NCBI GenBank assembly: GCA_002482415.1
Contig: DLFY01000048.1
Coordinates: 29,378-45,689, forward strand
Direction of reading: 5' to 3'
Length of the DNA stretch: 16,312 bases
Source: Phycisphaerales bacterium UBA7708
Lineage (GTDB): Bacteria > Planctomycetota > Phycisphaerae > Sedimentisphaerales > Anaerohalosphaeraceae
Below the pieces are notes generated by a model. It saw only the letters and a program-made list of their open reading frames with translations. It was not told the origin of the DNA and did no database searches. The translations under genes were made by a program, and so were the position numbers. Shown in pieces: positions 5,701-12,288 of the stretch (position 1 is its first letter; each line of letters starts with the position of its first letter).

Positions 5701-8549
5701 TACTGATTGATGCGGCCAATTACATCGATTATATGATACTCAATTTCTGGGGCGGCAATGGGGACTGGCCGTGGCGGAATTACTGGATGGGCCGGCTGCG
5801 GACGGAAGCCAGTACCGGATTTAAATTCTACTGCTGGGATTATGAAAGCACCATCGGATCGCCGTTTGCGGTGACGGATAAAGTGTCGAGCAATAACGAC
5901 CAGGGGGTTGGAGAACTGCATCGCTGGCTGAAAGAAAACGCGGAGTACCGGATGCTGTTCGGCGACCGGGTGCATCGGCTGTTTTTCCACGGCGGCATCT
6001 TTGCCCCGGATAAGCTGATTGCGCGCTATTCGGCCCTGGCGGACAAGGTTGAATCGTCCATTGTGGCTGAGTCGGCCCGCTGGGGGGATATGCATTATCA
6101 GCCATCGCTGGGGTTGAGTGAGTGGATTACGCGGCGGGACTGGGTGCTTAATACGTATCTGCCGCCGCGGACAGCGGTGGTGCTGGAACAGATGCGAGCC
6201 AACGGTCTGTATCCGCAGACTGCTGCGCCGGCGTTTTTTGTGGATGGCGGCGATCAGCATGGAGGGTATTTTAATGCGGGGCAGGTGCTGTCGATGAGCT
6301 GTCCGGGAAGCGGGTATGATGAAACGGTGCTGGTTGCCGAGGGGCAGTCGGTGCGGGTTCATGTTCCCACGACAAACGCGCTGGGGCTGACCTGGACGGC
6401 GTCGGGATTTGTGCCGGGGACGGGCTGGACCGACGGCAGCACGGGGACCGGTGTCGGGTATGAACGCGAGAGCGGGTATGACTCATGGATTGGGACGGAT
6501 GTCGAAGGCAGTATGTATAACAAGTCCACGTCGGTGTTTTTGCGGATTGGATTTACGTATGACGGGGTCAAACCGATTGAGCAATTGATTCTGGAAATGC
6601 GATACGATGATGGATTTATTGCGTATCTGAACGGCACGGAGGTGTACCGCAGCACCAATATCAGCAACGACACTCCGGGCAGTGCTCAGGCGGCCAACCA
6701 TGAAGCGGGTGCTTCGTATGAATCGTTTGATATCAGCGCTCATAAGAGCCTGATTACAACCGGGACGAATGTGCTGGCGATTCACGGGATTAATTATTCG
6801 ACGACCAGTTCGGATATGATTGTACTGCCGCGGCTGCTGATGCGCACGGCGGCTCAGGACAATACGACGCCGATCTGGTTTACGACCGACGGCAGTGATC
6901 CGCGTCTTCCGGGCGGGGCTGTGAATCCGGCAGCGGTGCAATACAGCGGGCCGCTGGCGATGAGTGAAACGGAGCATGTCAAAGCCCGCAGTTTGAACAA
7001 CGGCCAGTGGAGTGCGCTCAATGAGGCGGTTTTTGCACAGCGTGCGACGACGGACAATCTCCGCATCACGGAAATTATGTATCACCCGGCTGATCCGAAT
7101 ACGGAGTTTATCGAGCTGACCAATATCGGCAGCGAGGCGATTTCGCTGAACAAGGTCGCTTTTACCAATGGCATCAGCTTTACATTTGGCGGCATGATTC
7201 TGAATCCGGGCGCGTATGTGGTGGTGGTGGAAAATACGGCGGCCTTTGAGGCTAAGTATGGGGCCGGGCTGAATGTCGCGGGGCAGTACAGCGGCTTTCT
7301 GGATAATGCGGGCGAGGAAATCCGGCTGGTCGATGCGATGGGGGCTGTAATCCATGAGTTTGATTACAAGGATAGCTGGTTTGATATTACCGATGGGAAA
7401 GGATTTTCACTGACGATTCGCGATGCAGCGGCGACGGATCCTGAGCTGTGGGATGACAAGTCGGGCTGGCGTCCCAGCGGAACGGCGGGCGGTTCGCCGG
7501 GGGCGGATGATACGGGCAGTGTGCCTGCGGCCGGGGCGATTGTTATCAATGAAGTGCTGGCGCATTCGAGCGTGGAGGATTACGACTGGATTGAATTGTA
7601 TAACACCACCGATGAGGATATCCACATCGGCGGGTGGTACCTGTCGGATAATAACGATGATGACCCGAACCGGATGAAATACCGGATTGCCGACGGGACG
7701 ATTATCAAGAGCCATGATTATGCGGTCTTTTATGAAAATCTGCATTTTGCGAATCCGTCGGATCCGGGGTGTTCTGCGGTGTTCCGGCTCAGTGAAAACG
7801 GCGAGACGATTTATCTGCAGTCCGGACAGGATGGAGCTCTGACGGGGTATTATGAGGAAGAAGACTTCGGGGCATCCGATCAGGATGTTGCCTTCGGCAG
7901 ACACCAGAACTCGACAGGGACGTATAATTTTGTCGCGATGAGCCGGAATACGCCGGGCGAGGCGAATGCCTATCCGAAGGTCGGGCCGGTGGTGATGACT
8001 GAAATCATGTATCACCCCCCTGCCGGCGGACTGCTGAATAAGGAAGAATATGAATATATTGAATTGCGGAATGTTTCCGGCAGTCCTGTGGCGCTGCAGG
8101 AATGGGATGCGCGTCAGCGGGTGTTTGTGCCGTGGAAATTCACGGAGGGGATTGATTATACATTCCCGCCGGGGGTTTCAATTCCGGCAGGCGGGAGTCT
8201 TGTGGTTGCGAAAAATCCAACGGCATTCCGGGAACGATATCCTCAGGTGCCAACGTCAATAATTTACGGGCCTTATCCGGATACGCAGTTGAGCAACAGC
8301 GGTGAGAAAGTTGAACTGGCCAAACCCGGCGATGAGGTGGACGGGATACGGTATTATATCCGTGTGGATCGAGTCAGCTACAGTGACGGGACACATCCGG
8401 GTAATTTCGAAAATGGGATTGATCCCTGGCCGACCTCGGCGGATGGCGGCGGTGATTCGCTGCAGCAGAAAACGCCGATGACAGCCGGGCAGAACTATTC
8501 GAATGATCTGGCTAACTGGCAGGCAACGGTTCCCACGCCGGGAAATTAG
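2754..8549 (+). CDS. Giant secreted multidomain CotH-kinase / lamin-tail / discoidin protein
   Basis: The protein has 1931 residues and a signal peptide (hydrophobic core 9-20, likely cleavage after A25). Domains in order: two discoidin-like F5/8 type C domains (27-170 and 171-311, near-duplicates); a fibronectin III-like domain (316-410); a dockerin-like pair of D-x-D-x-D motifs with ASQWL and SGTWL (415-475); lamin-tail domain 1 (478-605); a chitobiase-C-like beta sandwich (630-708); a CotH-type kinase domain (about 755-1155) with GLRIQGG (806-812), KKSFRL (822-827), GLYWGLY (904-910) and WDYE (1028-1031); a jelly-roll-like domain ending in NVLAIHG...LPRLL (about 1214-1366); a second chitobiase-C-like segment (1370-1427); and lamin-tail domains 2-4 (about 1433-1583, 1595-1740 and 1746-1931). 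CotH proteins include secreted atypical kinases (Bacillus spore coat), but activity here is unproven. It is probably extracellular or surface-bound with carbohydrate- or protein-binding modules. I see no C-terminal anchor. It converges on murQ 15 bp downstream. Confidence 0.93.
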   Translation: MTCVERFRLLLIAGFVCMFCRAGFAEWMDLTDYGGTITASSQIHEGESKEKAFDNTTATKWLTGGTATGWIQFQFPDGIQYVIGRYSIASANDAPERDPRNWTLMGSNDGANWMVVDTQENQSWSGRFLRREFECVNPGSFNIYRLNITSNNGSPNLTGFSEMELLGSSKWIDRTDYGGIVTASSQIHEGESKEMAFDNTVTTKWLTYFTATGWIQFQFPQGSRYLVGKYSIASANDALERDPKSWTLYGTNNEIDWVVVDTRSEQSWTSRFQRREFVCANPGAYNTYRLDVTANNGSTNLMGFSEMELLEEAFIAENPTPADTASNIGVQNLTLSWVGPEGLSSPTYRIYLSPSALLVQSGDASVMLGEQTATSLLVASLDTFTTYYWRVDVLGNDTVYVGPVWRFMTLQPEIGCLRLLSDIDYDCEVGLSDLVLMASQWLSEPFGAYPADLDDSARVDTGDLAVLSGTWLETGQSVIISELMADNETTLADNFGEYSDWIEIKNLGSTPCNLQGWYLTDSKKELKKWAFPDVTLEARGMLIVFASERNLIDNPDFLHTNFKLGSDGEYVALVRPDGSIAHEFAEGFPALGNDESYGMTLLPGEETLVASLLVEATPGQDNTAAMVSYKPVYSQASGLFSSPLTVEISVPEPDSQIRYTTNGSIPTETSTLYTGPLTISKTTCIRAAAFKDKYVPGKTSTRSYLFLADAIHQPALPEGFPSMWKNVAADYQMAPDVTTHATYGPLMEPSLRSLPAISIVTSLDNLFDASTGIYVNPLQEGVAWERPVSMEIIEPDNSDVFQIDCGLRIQGGAFRSFDLTHKKSFRLLFKRNYGPGKLNYPLFDDPDIIGLDTLVLRAGANDGYSWSSARLTEQYIRDEFGRSLQRDSGNAGSHGTFVHLYINGLYWGLYNAVERPDHAFGEKYYGDNKEDWDAINSGDVTNGDLTAWNTLLGKCRAGMTTMAAYQEILGNNPDGTRNPAYPVLIDAANYIDYMILNFWGGNGDWPWRNYWMGRLRTEASTGFKFYCWDYESTIGSPFAVTDKVSSNNDQGVGELHRWLKENAEYRMLFGDRVHRLFFHGGIFAPDKLIARYSALADKVESSIVAESARWGDMHYQPSLGLSEWITRRDWVLNTYLPPRTAVVLEQMRANGLYPQTAAPAFFVDGGDQHGGYFNAGQVLSMSCPGSGYDETVLVAEGQSVRVHVPTTNALGLTWTASGFVPGTGWTDGSTGTGVGYERESGYDSWIGTDVEGSMYNKSTSVFLRIGFTYDGVKPIEQLILEMRYDDGFIAYLNGTEVYRSTNISNDTPGSAQAANHEAGASYESFDISAHKSLITTGTNVLAIHGINYSTTSSDMIVLPRLLMRTAAQDNTTPIWFTTDGSDPRLPGGAVNPAAVQYSGPLAMSETEHVKARSLNNGQWSALNEAVFAQRATTDNLRITEIMYHPADPNTEFIELTNIGSEAISLNKVAFTNGISFTFGGMILNPGAYVVVVENTAAFEAKYGAGLNVAGQYSGFLDNAGEEIRLVDAMGAVIHEFDYKDSWFDITDGKGFSLTIRDAAATDPELWDDKSGWRPSGTAGGSPGADDTGSVPAAGAIVINEVLAHSSVEDYDWIELYNTTDEDIHIGGWYLSDNNDDDPNRMKYRIADGTIIKSHDYAVFYENLHFANPSDPGCSAVFRLSENGETIYLQSGQDGALTGYYEEEDFGASDQDVAFGRHQNSTGTYNFVAMSRNTPGEANAYPKVGPVVMTEIMYHPPAGGLLNKEEYEYIELRNVSGSPVALQEWDARQRVFVPWKFTEGIDYTFPPGVSIPAGGSLVVAKNPTAFRERYPQVPTSIIYGPYPDTQLSNSGEKVELAKPGDEVDGIRYYIRVDRVSYSDGTHPGNFENGIDPWPTSADGGGDSLQQKTPMTAGQNYSNDLANWQATVPTPGN

Positions 8550-8564
8550 GTCTGAGACAGGGAT

Positions 8565-9476
8565 TTACGGACGGATTGCCTTTCGGATGAAGCCGTCGCT
8601 TTGTTCGAGGCGTTTTTGGGCCTGAGCTTTGTCCACGCCGGCCAATTCCATGACGATGGCGGTTTTGACATGGCCGCCGGCGGCTTTGAGCAATTCGACG
8701 GCCCGGTCGTACGTGACGCCGGTGGTCATCATGAGCACACGTTTGGAGCGTTCCTCGAGTTTGCGCGAGGTCATCATTAAATCGACCATCATATTGCCAT
8801 AGACTTTGCCCAGACGGGTCATGGCGGTGGTGGTGAGCATATTCAAAATCAGCTTGGTGGCGGTGCCGGCTTTCATACGGGTTGAGCCCATCAGGACTTC
8901 AGGGCCGACGACGGCACAGATGGCCACGTCCACATCGATATTGACATTCTCGCGGGGATTGCAGGTGACGTAGAGGGTTTTGGCGCCGATTTCTCTGGCT
9001 TTGGCGATGGCGCCGAGGACATAGGGCGTGCGGAAACTGGCGGCGATTCCGCAGACGACGTCTTTATTCGTCAGGCCGCGGTCGATGAGGTCCTGGCCGC
9101 CGGCGTCGGTTTTGTCTTCGGAGCCTTCCTGGGCACGGGTGAGGGCTTTTTCGCCGCCGGCGATGATGCCCTGGACCATGGCGGGATCGGTGCCGAAGGT
9201 CGGGGGGCATTCGGAGGCATCGAGGACGCCGAGACGGCCGCTGGTGCCGGCACCGATATAAAAGAGCCGGCCCCCGGCTTTGAAGGCGGCGACGATGATT
9301 TCTACGGCCTGAGCAATATAAGGAATCTGGGTTTGGACCACGTCGGCGATGAGGTGATCCTGACGATTGATAATCCGGAGGATTTCTTCGGTGCTCTTGT
9401 CATCGATATTTTCGGATTCGGGATTTCGTGCTTCGGTGACAAGATTGGCTATTTCATTATAGACTTTATCGCTCAT
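8565..9476 (-). CDS. murQ: N-acetylmuramic acid 6-phosphate etherase
   Basis: The protein has 303 residues, the usual MurQ length. MurQ is a cytoplasmic SIS-domain enzyme that eliminates the lactyl ether of MurNAc-6-phosphate to give GlcNAc-6-phosphate and D-lactate. Seen here: the opening TEARNPESENID (14-25), the SIS phosphosugar loop YIGAGTSGRLGVLDASECPP (73-92) carrying a catalytic-type Glu89, AQEGSED with Glu120 at the spacing expected for the second catalytic Glu, and MGSTRMKAGTATKLILNML (about 198-216). The ATG overlaps the stop of the upstream symporter by one base (TAATG), and AGAGGA lies about 9 nt upstream, so translation is probably coupled. It is the last gene of the cluster anmK-kinase-symporter-murQ and converges with the CotH gene. 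Function is secure from sequence. Confidence 0.96.
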   Translation of the reverse strand: MSDKVYNEIANLVTEARNPESENIDDKSTEEILRIINRQDHLIADVVQTQIPYIAQAVEIIVAAFKAGGRLFYIGAGTSGRLGVLDASECPPTFGTDPAMVQGIIAGGEKALTRAQEGSEDKTDAGGQDLIDRGLTNKDVVCGIAASFRTPYVLGAIAKAREIGAKTLYVTCNPRENVNIDVDVAICAVVGPEVLMGSTRMKAGTATKLILNMLTTTAMTRLGKVYGNMMVDLMMTSRKLEERSKRVLMMTTGVTYDRAVELLKAAGGHVKTAIVMELAGVDKAQAQKRLEQSDGFIRKAIRP

Positions 9477-10987
9477 TATCTGGATTCCTCTTTGGGGGCG
9501 TTGGATTTTAATATGATACTGGAAAGAATGCCGACGGCAAGGGTGGTCAGGCTGCCGGCCAGGGTATAAAGCGGCCAGGCGATTTTGACAGTCTGGATGA
9601 GCACGGTCATGGTGACCAGGGCAACGATGAAGCCGGCGATAGCGTCTTTCTGGCGGGCGTTTTTATAGAACAGGCCCAGCAGGAAGGTGCCAAGCAGGCC
9701 GCCGTAGGTATAGGAGGCGATGCTGAGAGCGGCTTCGACGACGGCACCCTTGAGGTCGATAAAGACAATAGCGGTGCCGGTCAGGAGAATGGCCCATATC
9801 ACGGTGGCGATGCGGGAGATGCCCAGCAGTTGGGATGGGGTTTTGTTTTTGCCGAACAGCGGGACGTAGATATCCAATACGGTGGTACTGGCCAGACTGG
9901 ACAGACTGCCGGCCAGCGTGCTCATGGCGGCGGCAAAGAGGGCCGCAACGACCAGGCCGCTGATGCCGGTGGGCATGACCTCGACGATGAATTTGGGGAA
10001 GATGTCATCGGGGCGACCGACGTTGAGCTGGGGGCAGGTCTGGCCGCGGTAGTAAGTGAACAGAAGCAATCCGATCCACAGGAACAGGATAAACTGGAAC
10101 AGGACGATGACGCCGCTGAAGGCGATGGCTTTCTGGCTGGAGCGAACATTGCCGCAGGTCAGGACACGCTGGACGATGAGTTGGTCGGTCCCGTGCGAGG
10201 CGAGGCTGAAAATAGCTCCGCCAAAGACGGCGGTGAAGAAGGTGTAGGGCTGGCGAATCCATTCGGTAAACGGCAGGTCCAGGCCTGTGCGGAACCACTG
10301 GGTCTTGCCGGTCTTGACGACCATGTCCACCACATCGCTGACACCATTGGGCAGGCGATTGAGCATCATCAGGCCGGCCAGGATCGCCCCGCCGATGTAG
10401 ATGGTCCACTGAATCATATCCGTCCAGATGACGGACTTGATGCCGCCGAGGAAGGTATAGCACAGGGTGATGAAGCCGATAACAAGGATGGATACGAGAT
10501 AGAACTGGCGGTCGGTCAGGCCGTCGAAGAAGCCGCTGCCGCGGATGATGATGGCCAGGGGCAGCGCGGTGGCAAAGAGCCTGACGCCGTCGGCCAGCAG
10601 GCGGGTGGCCATGAAAGTCAGGCTGGCGAGGTTTCGCATCTTCTGGCCGAAGCGATTGCCGAGGAATTGGTAGGCGGTTTCGATGGAGCCGCGGTAATAG
10701 GCGGGAATCATCAGGAAGGCCACGAGGATACGCCCTACCATGTAGCCCAGTACAATCTGGATGAAGGTCAGGTTGCCCTGATAGGCGACGGCGGGGATGC
10801 TGATGAAGGTCAGGACGCTGGTTTCGGTGGCGACGATGCTGAGGGTGACGGCCAGCCAGGGGATGTGTTTGCCGCCGAGGAAATAGTCGGTGGTGGTTTT
10901 CTGTCGGCGGCCGATCCAGCAGCCGATGGCGGCGGTGGTGAACATATATACGACCACGATGAGCATGTCTATCCAGGAAAATGTCAT
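9476..10987 (-). CDS. Sodium:solute symporter (SSS family), probable amino-sugar importer
   Basis: The protein has about 503 residues and roughly 13 hydrophobic helices. SSS features: DYFLGGK after the first helix (34-40), GGIKSVIWTDMIQ (181-193, matching the family signature G-G-x-x-x-V-x-x-D-x-x-Q), TDQLIVQR (267-274), and AAMSTLAGSLSSLAS (353-367), the Na2-site helix with its Ser/Thr cluster. The substrate cannot be read from sequence. The position between an amino-sugar kinase and murQ suggests MurNAc, anhydroMurNAc, GlcNAc or a related sugar. The kinase stop TGA is followed after one base by the ATG at 10987, with a weak GAG 7 nt upstream; an in-frame GTG at 10999 would add four residues but has no ribosome-binding site. 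The last base overlaps the murQ start, so the genes share a transcript. Confidence 0.9.
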   Translation of the reverse strand: MTFSWIDMLIVVVYMFTTAAIGCWIGRRQKTTTDYFLGGKHIPWLAVTLSIVATETSVLTFISIPAVAYQGNLTFIQIVLGYMVGRILVAFLMIPAYYRGSIETAYQFLGNRFGQKMRNLASLTFMATRLLADGVRLFATALPLAIIIRGSGFFDGLTDRQFYLVSILVIGFITLCYTFLGGIKSVIWTDMIQWTIYIGGAILAGLMMLNRLPNGVSDVVDMVVKTGKTQWFRTGLDLPFTEWIRQPYTFFTAVFGGAIFSLASHGTDQLIVQRVLTCGNVRSSQKAIAFSGVIVLFQFILFLWIGLLLFTYYRGQTCPQLNVGRPDDIFPKFIVEVMPTGISGLVVAALFAAAMSTLAGSLSSLASTTVLDIYVPLFGKNKTPSQLLGISRIATVIWAILLTGTAIVFIDLKGAVVEAALSIASYTYGGLLGTFLLGLFYKNARQKDAIAGFIVALVTMTVLIQTVKIAWPLYTLAGSLTTLAVGILSSIILKSNAPKEESR

Positions 10988-10988
10988 G

Positions 10989-11975
10989 TCAGTGCTCACT
11001 ATCAGGGAATTCGGTTTCGGTTAAACGAAGATTCGACAAGGTTTGCCTGTCTTTGTCGGAGATGGTGCAACCGTGCCGGGCGGCGGCGTGAAAGACTGCG
11101 GCGACAGCCGGGGCACAGCGCTGAAGCATATATTCAATTGTTTTCTTGGATTCGCAGAGCTTGTGCTTGACCATACGACTTACGATAGAATCGGCAGTCA
11201 GGATGCCGCCGGCGAGGGCGATTTGGATTTTGCCGGAGGGGGTCTGCATGTGATGGATTGCTGTCCGTGCAAGCTCTACCAATGCATCAGCGGCGGACTG
11301 GACGATGTTCAGGGCATCCGGGTCATTGCTGGCGGCCAGTTCGATGACCTGTCGGGCACAGGAGGCGACAAAACGCTGCGGGCCTGGGGCGGCATAGGTC
11401 AGGGTAATCAGTTCACGGGGGCTTTGGGCGTGATAGCAATGCAGCAATGCCTCTGTCAGCGGTGTCGGCGGCTGGCCTTGATCCATGTAATCCAAGGCAT
11501 GCGCGATGGCGAGTCTGCCGATATGAAAACCGCTGCCGGTATCGCCGAGGAGATAGCCCCAGCCGCCGAGCTGATGATACTGGCCATCGGGGGTGGTCAG
11601 CAGGCAGACCGAGCCGGTGCCGGCGGCGATAAGGATTCCGGGGGTGTCGGCGAAAAAGGAATAATGCAGAAGCTGGGCATCGGTAATGACGGTGAAGACT
11701 CGGAAACCCAGTTCGGCGGCGGCTGTTTCCACCCAGCCGCGTTCGGTGGGTCGGCCTGTGCCGGCAAAGGCGAAGGTTGCGTGGGCGACGTCAGCGGACG
11801 GGATGCCGGGCAGCAGTTTTGCGATGATTTGGGCCAGCAGGGATTTGCAGCCGGATTGGCCGAGGATGCAGACATTGCCGCCGGGCAGAGATATGGATTG
11901 GGCTTGTCCTGTGTCGGTGTTCAACAGGACTGCCGCTGTTTTGGTGCCGCCGCCGTCTATGCCGAGAAAATACAA
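10989..11975 (-). CDS. BadF/BadG/NagK-type ATPase, probable GlcNAc/MurNAc kinase
   Basis: The protein has 328 residues of the ASKHA (actin/hexokinase) fold, BadF/BadG/BcrA family. The phosphate-1 loop is DGGGTKT (7-13), the ITDA motif (97-100) places Asp99 where NAGK-type kinases keep the catalytic Asp, phosphate-2 is AAGTGSV (117-123), the family motif GGWGYLLGDTGSG is at 137-149, and an adenosine-type ALAGGI lies near the C-terminus. It should phosphorylate GlcNAc and/or MurNAc at O-6; MurK of Clostridium is a characterised relative of this type. The start is TTG at 11975, chosen because AAGGAG lies 5 nt upstream (11981-11986) and the frame enters directly into the kinase fold. The symporter follows one base after the stop. 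Benzoyl-CoA-reductase activators share the family but carry Fe-S cysteines in another context, so a sugar kinase fits better. Confidence 0.88.
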   Translation of the reverse strand: MYFLGIDGGGTKTAAVLLNTDTGQAQSISLPGGNVCILGQSGCKSLLAQIIAKLLPGIPSADVAHATFAFAGTGRPTERGWVETAAAELGFRVFTVITDAQLLHYSFFADTPGILIAAGTGSVCLLTTPDGQYHQLGGWGYLLGDTGSGFHIGRLAIAHALDYMDQGQPPTPLTEALLHCYHAQSPRELITLTYAAPGPQRFVASCARQVIELAASNDPDALNIVQSAADALVELARTAIHHMQTPSGKIQIALAGGILTADSIVSRMVKHKLCESKKTIEYMLQRCAPAVAAVFHAAARHGCTISDKDRQTLSNLRLTETEFPDSEH

Positions 11976-12029
11976 GGGAACTCCTTAAAAATGAATCACT
12001 GTTGCTTCATCGAGACGTTTGATACTTTC

Positions 12030-12181
12030 GCCCCTTTGGGGCTTCAACAAAAAAGACAACCACTCCGGAGGCTTACGCCTCCGGCTATGAAACTTACAAC
12101 CCCTTCGGGGTTTAATCCGGAAAAATACATGTCTGCCCGGGATTTCCACCTCCGGCTATTTTATATAATCCCTTCGGGGTT
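12030..12181. repeat. Hairpin cassette, copy 3
   Basis: GCCCC-TTT-GGGGC (12030-12042); CCGGAGGC-TTAC-GCCTCCGG followed by CTAT (12065-12088); AACCCC-TTC-GGGGTT (12098-12112); then a decayed second copy of the pair, ACCTCCGGCTATTTTATAT followed by AATCCC-TTC-GGGGTT, ending at 12181. The stem (8-4-8), CTAT and AACCCC hairpin block is the same as 2178-2224 with different stem bases. On the transcript of the minus-strand cluster these would form stable hairpins between anmK and the kinase gene. Confidence 0.8.
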
Positions 12182-12219
12182 AATACCGCAAACTGGTTTC
12201 CTATCAAGCATTATCTGAT

Positions 12220-12248
12220 TTTATATGATACACTGCATCCGGCTTCAA
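12220..12248 (-). promoter_or_regulatory. Possible internal promoter for kinase-symporter-murQ
   Basis: On the minus strand, TTGAAG (12248-12243) and TATAAA (12225-12220) are 17 nt apart. The -35 matches 4 of 6 consensus bases. It would let the three downstream genes be transcribed without anmK. This is only a motif match in an AT-rich patch. Confidence 0.35.
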
Positions 12249-12288
12249 AGTCCACACAAAAGACGCCGAAGCTGAATCAGGGTTTTCT

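Larger units (their letters stand above)
11976..12288. other. Gap inside the anmK-murQ cluster
   Basis: These 313 bases hold no gene. They contain hairpin cassette copy 3 (12030-12181), a possible minus-strand promoter (12220-12248) and the kinase ribosome-binding site (11981-11986). An open plus-strand frame crossing the region is antisense to the kinase gene and is not credible. Confidence 0.6.

Noticed and set aside
4791..6362. Long open frame (523 codons) on the minus strand
   Set aside because: It is antisense to the CotH gene, is full of Arg, His, Pro and Ile from complementing GC-rich codons, and shows no domain or ribosome-binding site.
6483..7355. Open frame of 290 codons on the minus strand
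   Set aside because: Antisense to the CotH gene's jelly-roll and lamin-tail part, with the same biased composition and no family features.
10999..10999. GTG at 10999 as symporter start
   Set aside because: It lies inside the kinase gene with no ribosome-binding site; the ATG at 10987 follows the kinase stop by one base. The alternative cannot be fully excluded.
9830..11170. Open frame of 446 codons on the plus strand
   Set aside because: Antisense to the symporter; Gly, Asp and Glu runs reflect the complement of hydrophobic codons. The minus-strand protein has clear SSS motifs.
11043..12218. Open frame of 391 codons on the plus strand
   Set aside because: Antisense to the kinase gene and then runs through the hairpin cassette; no recognisable motif.
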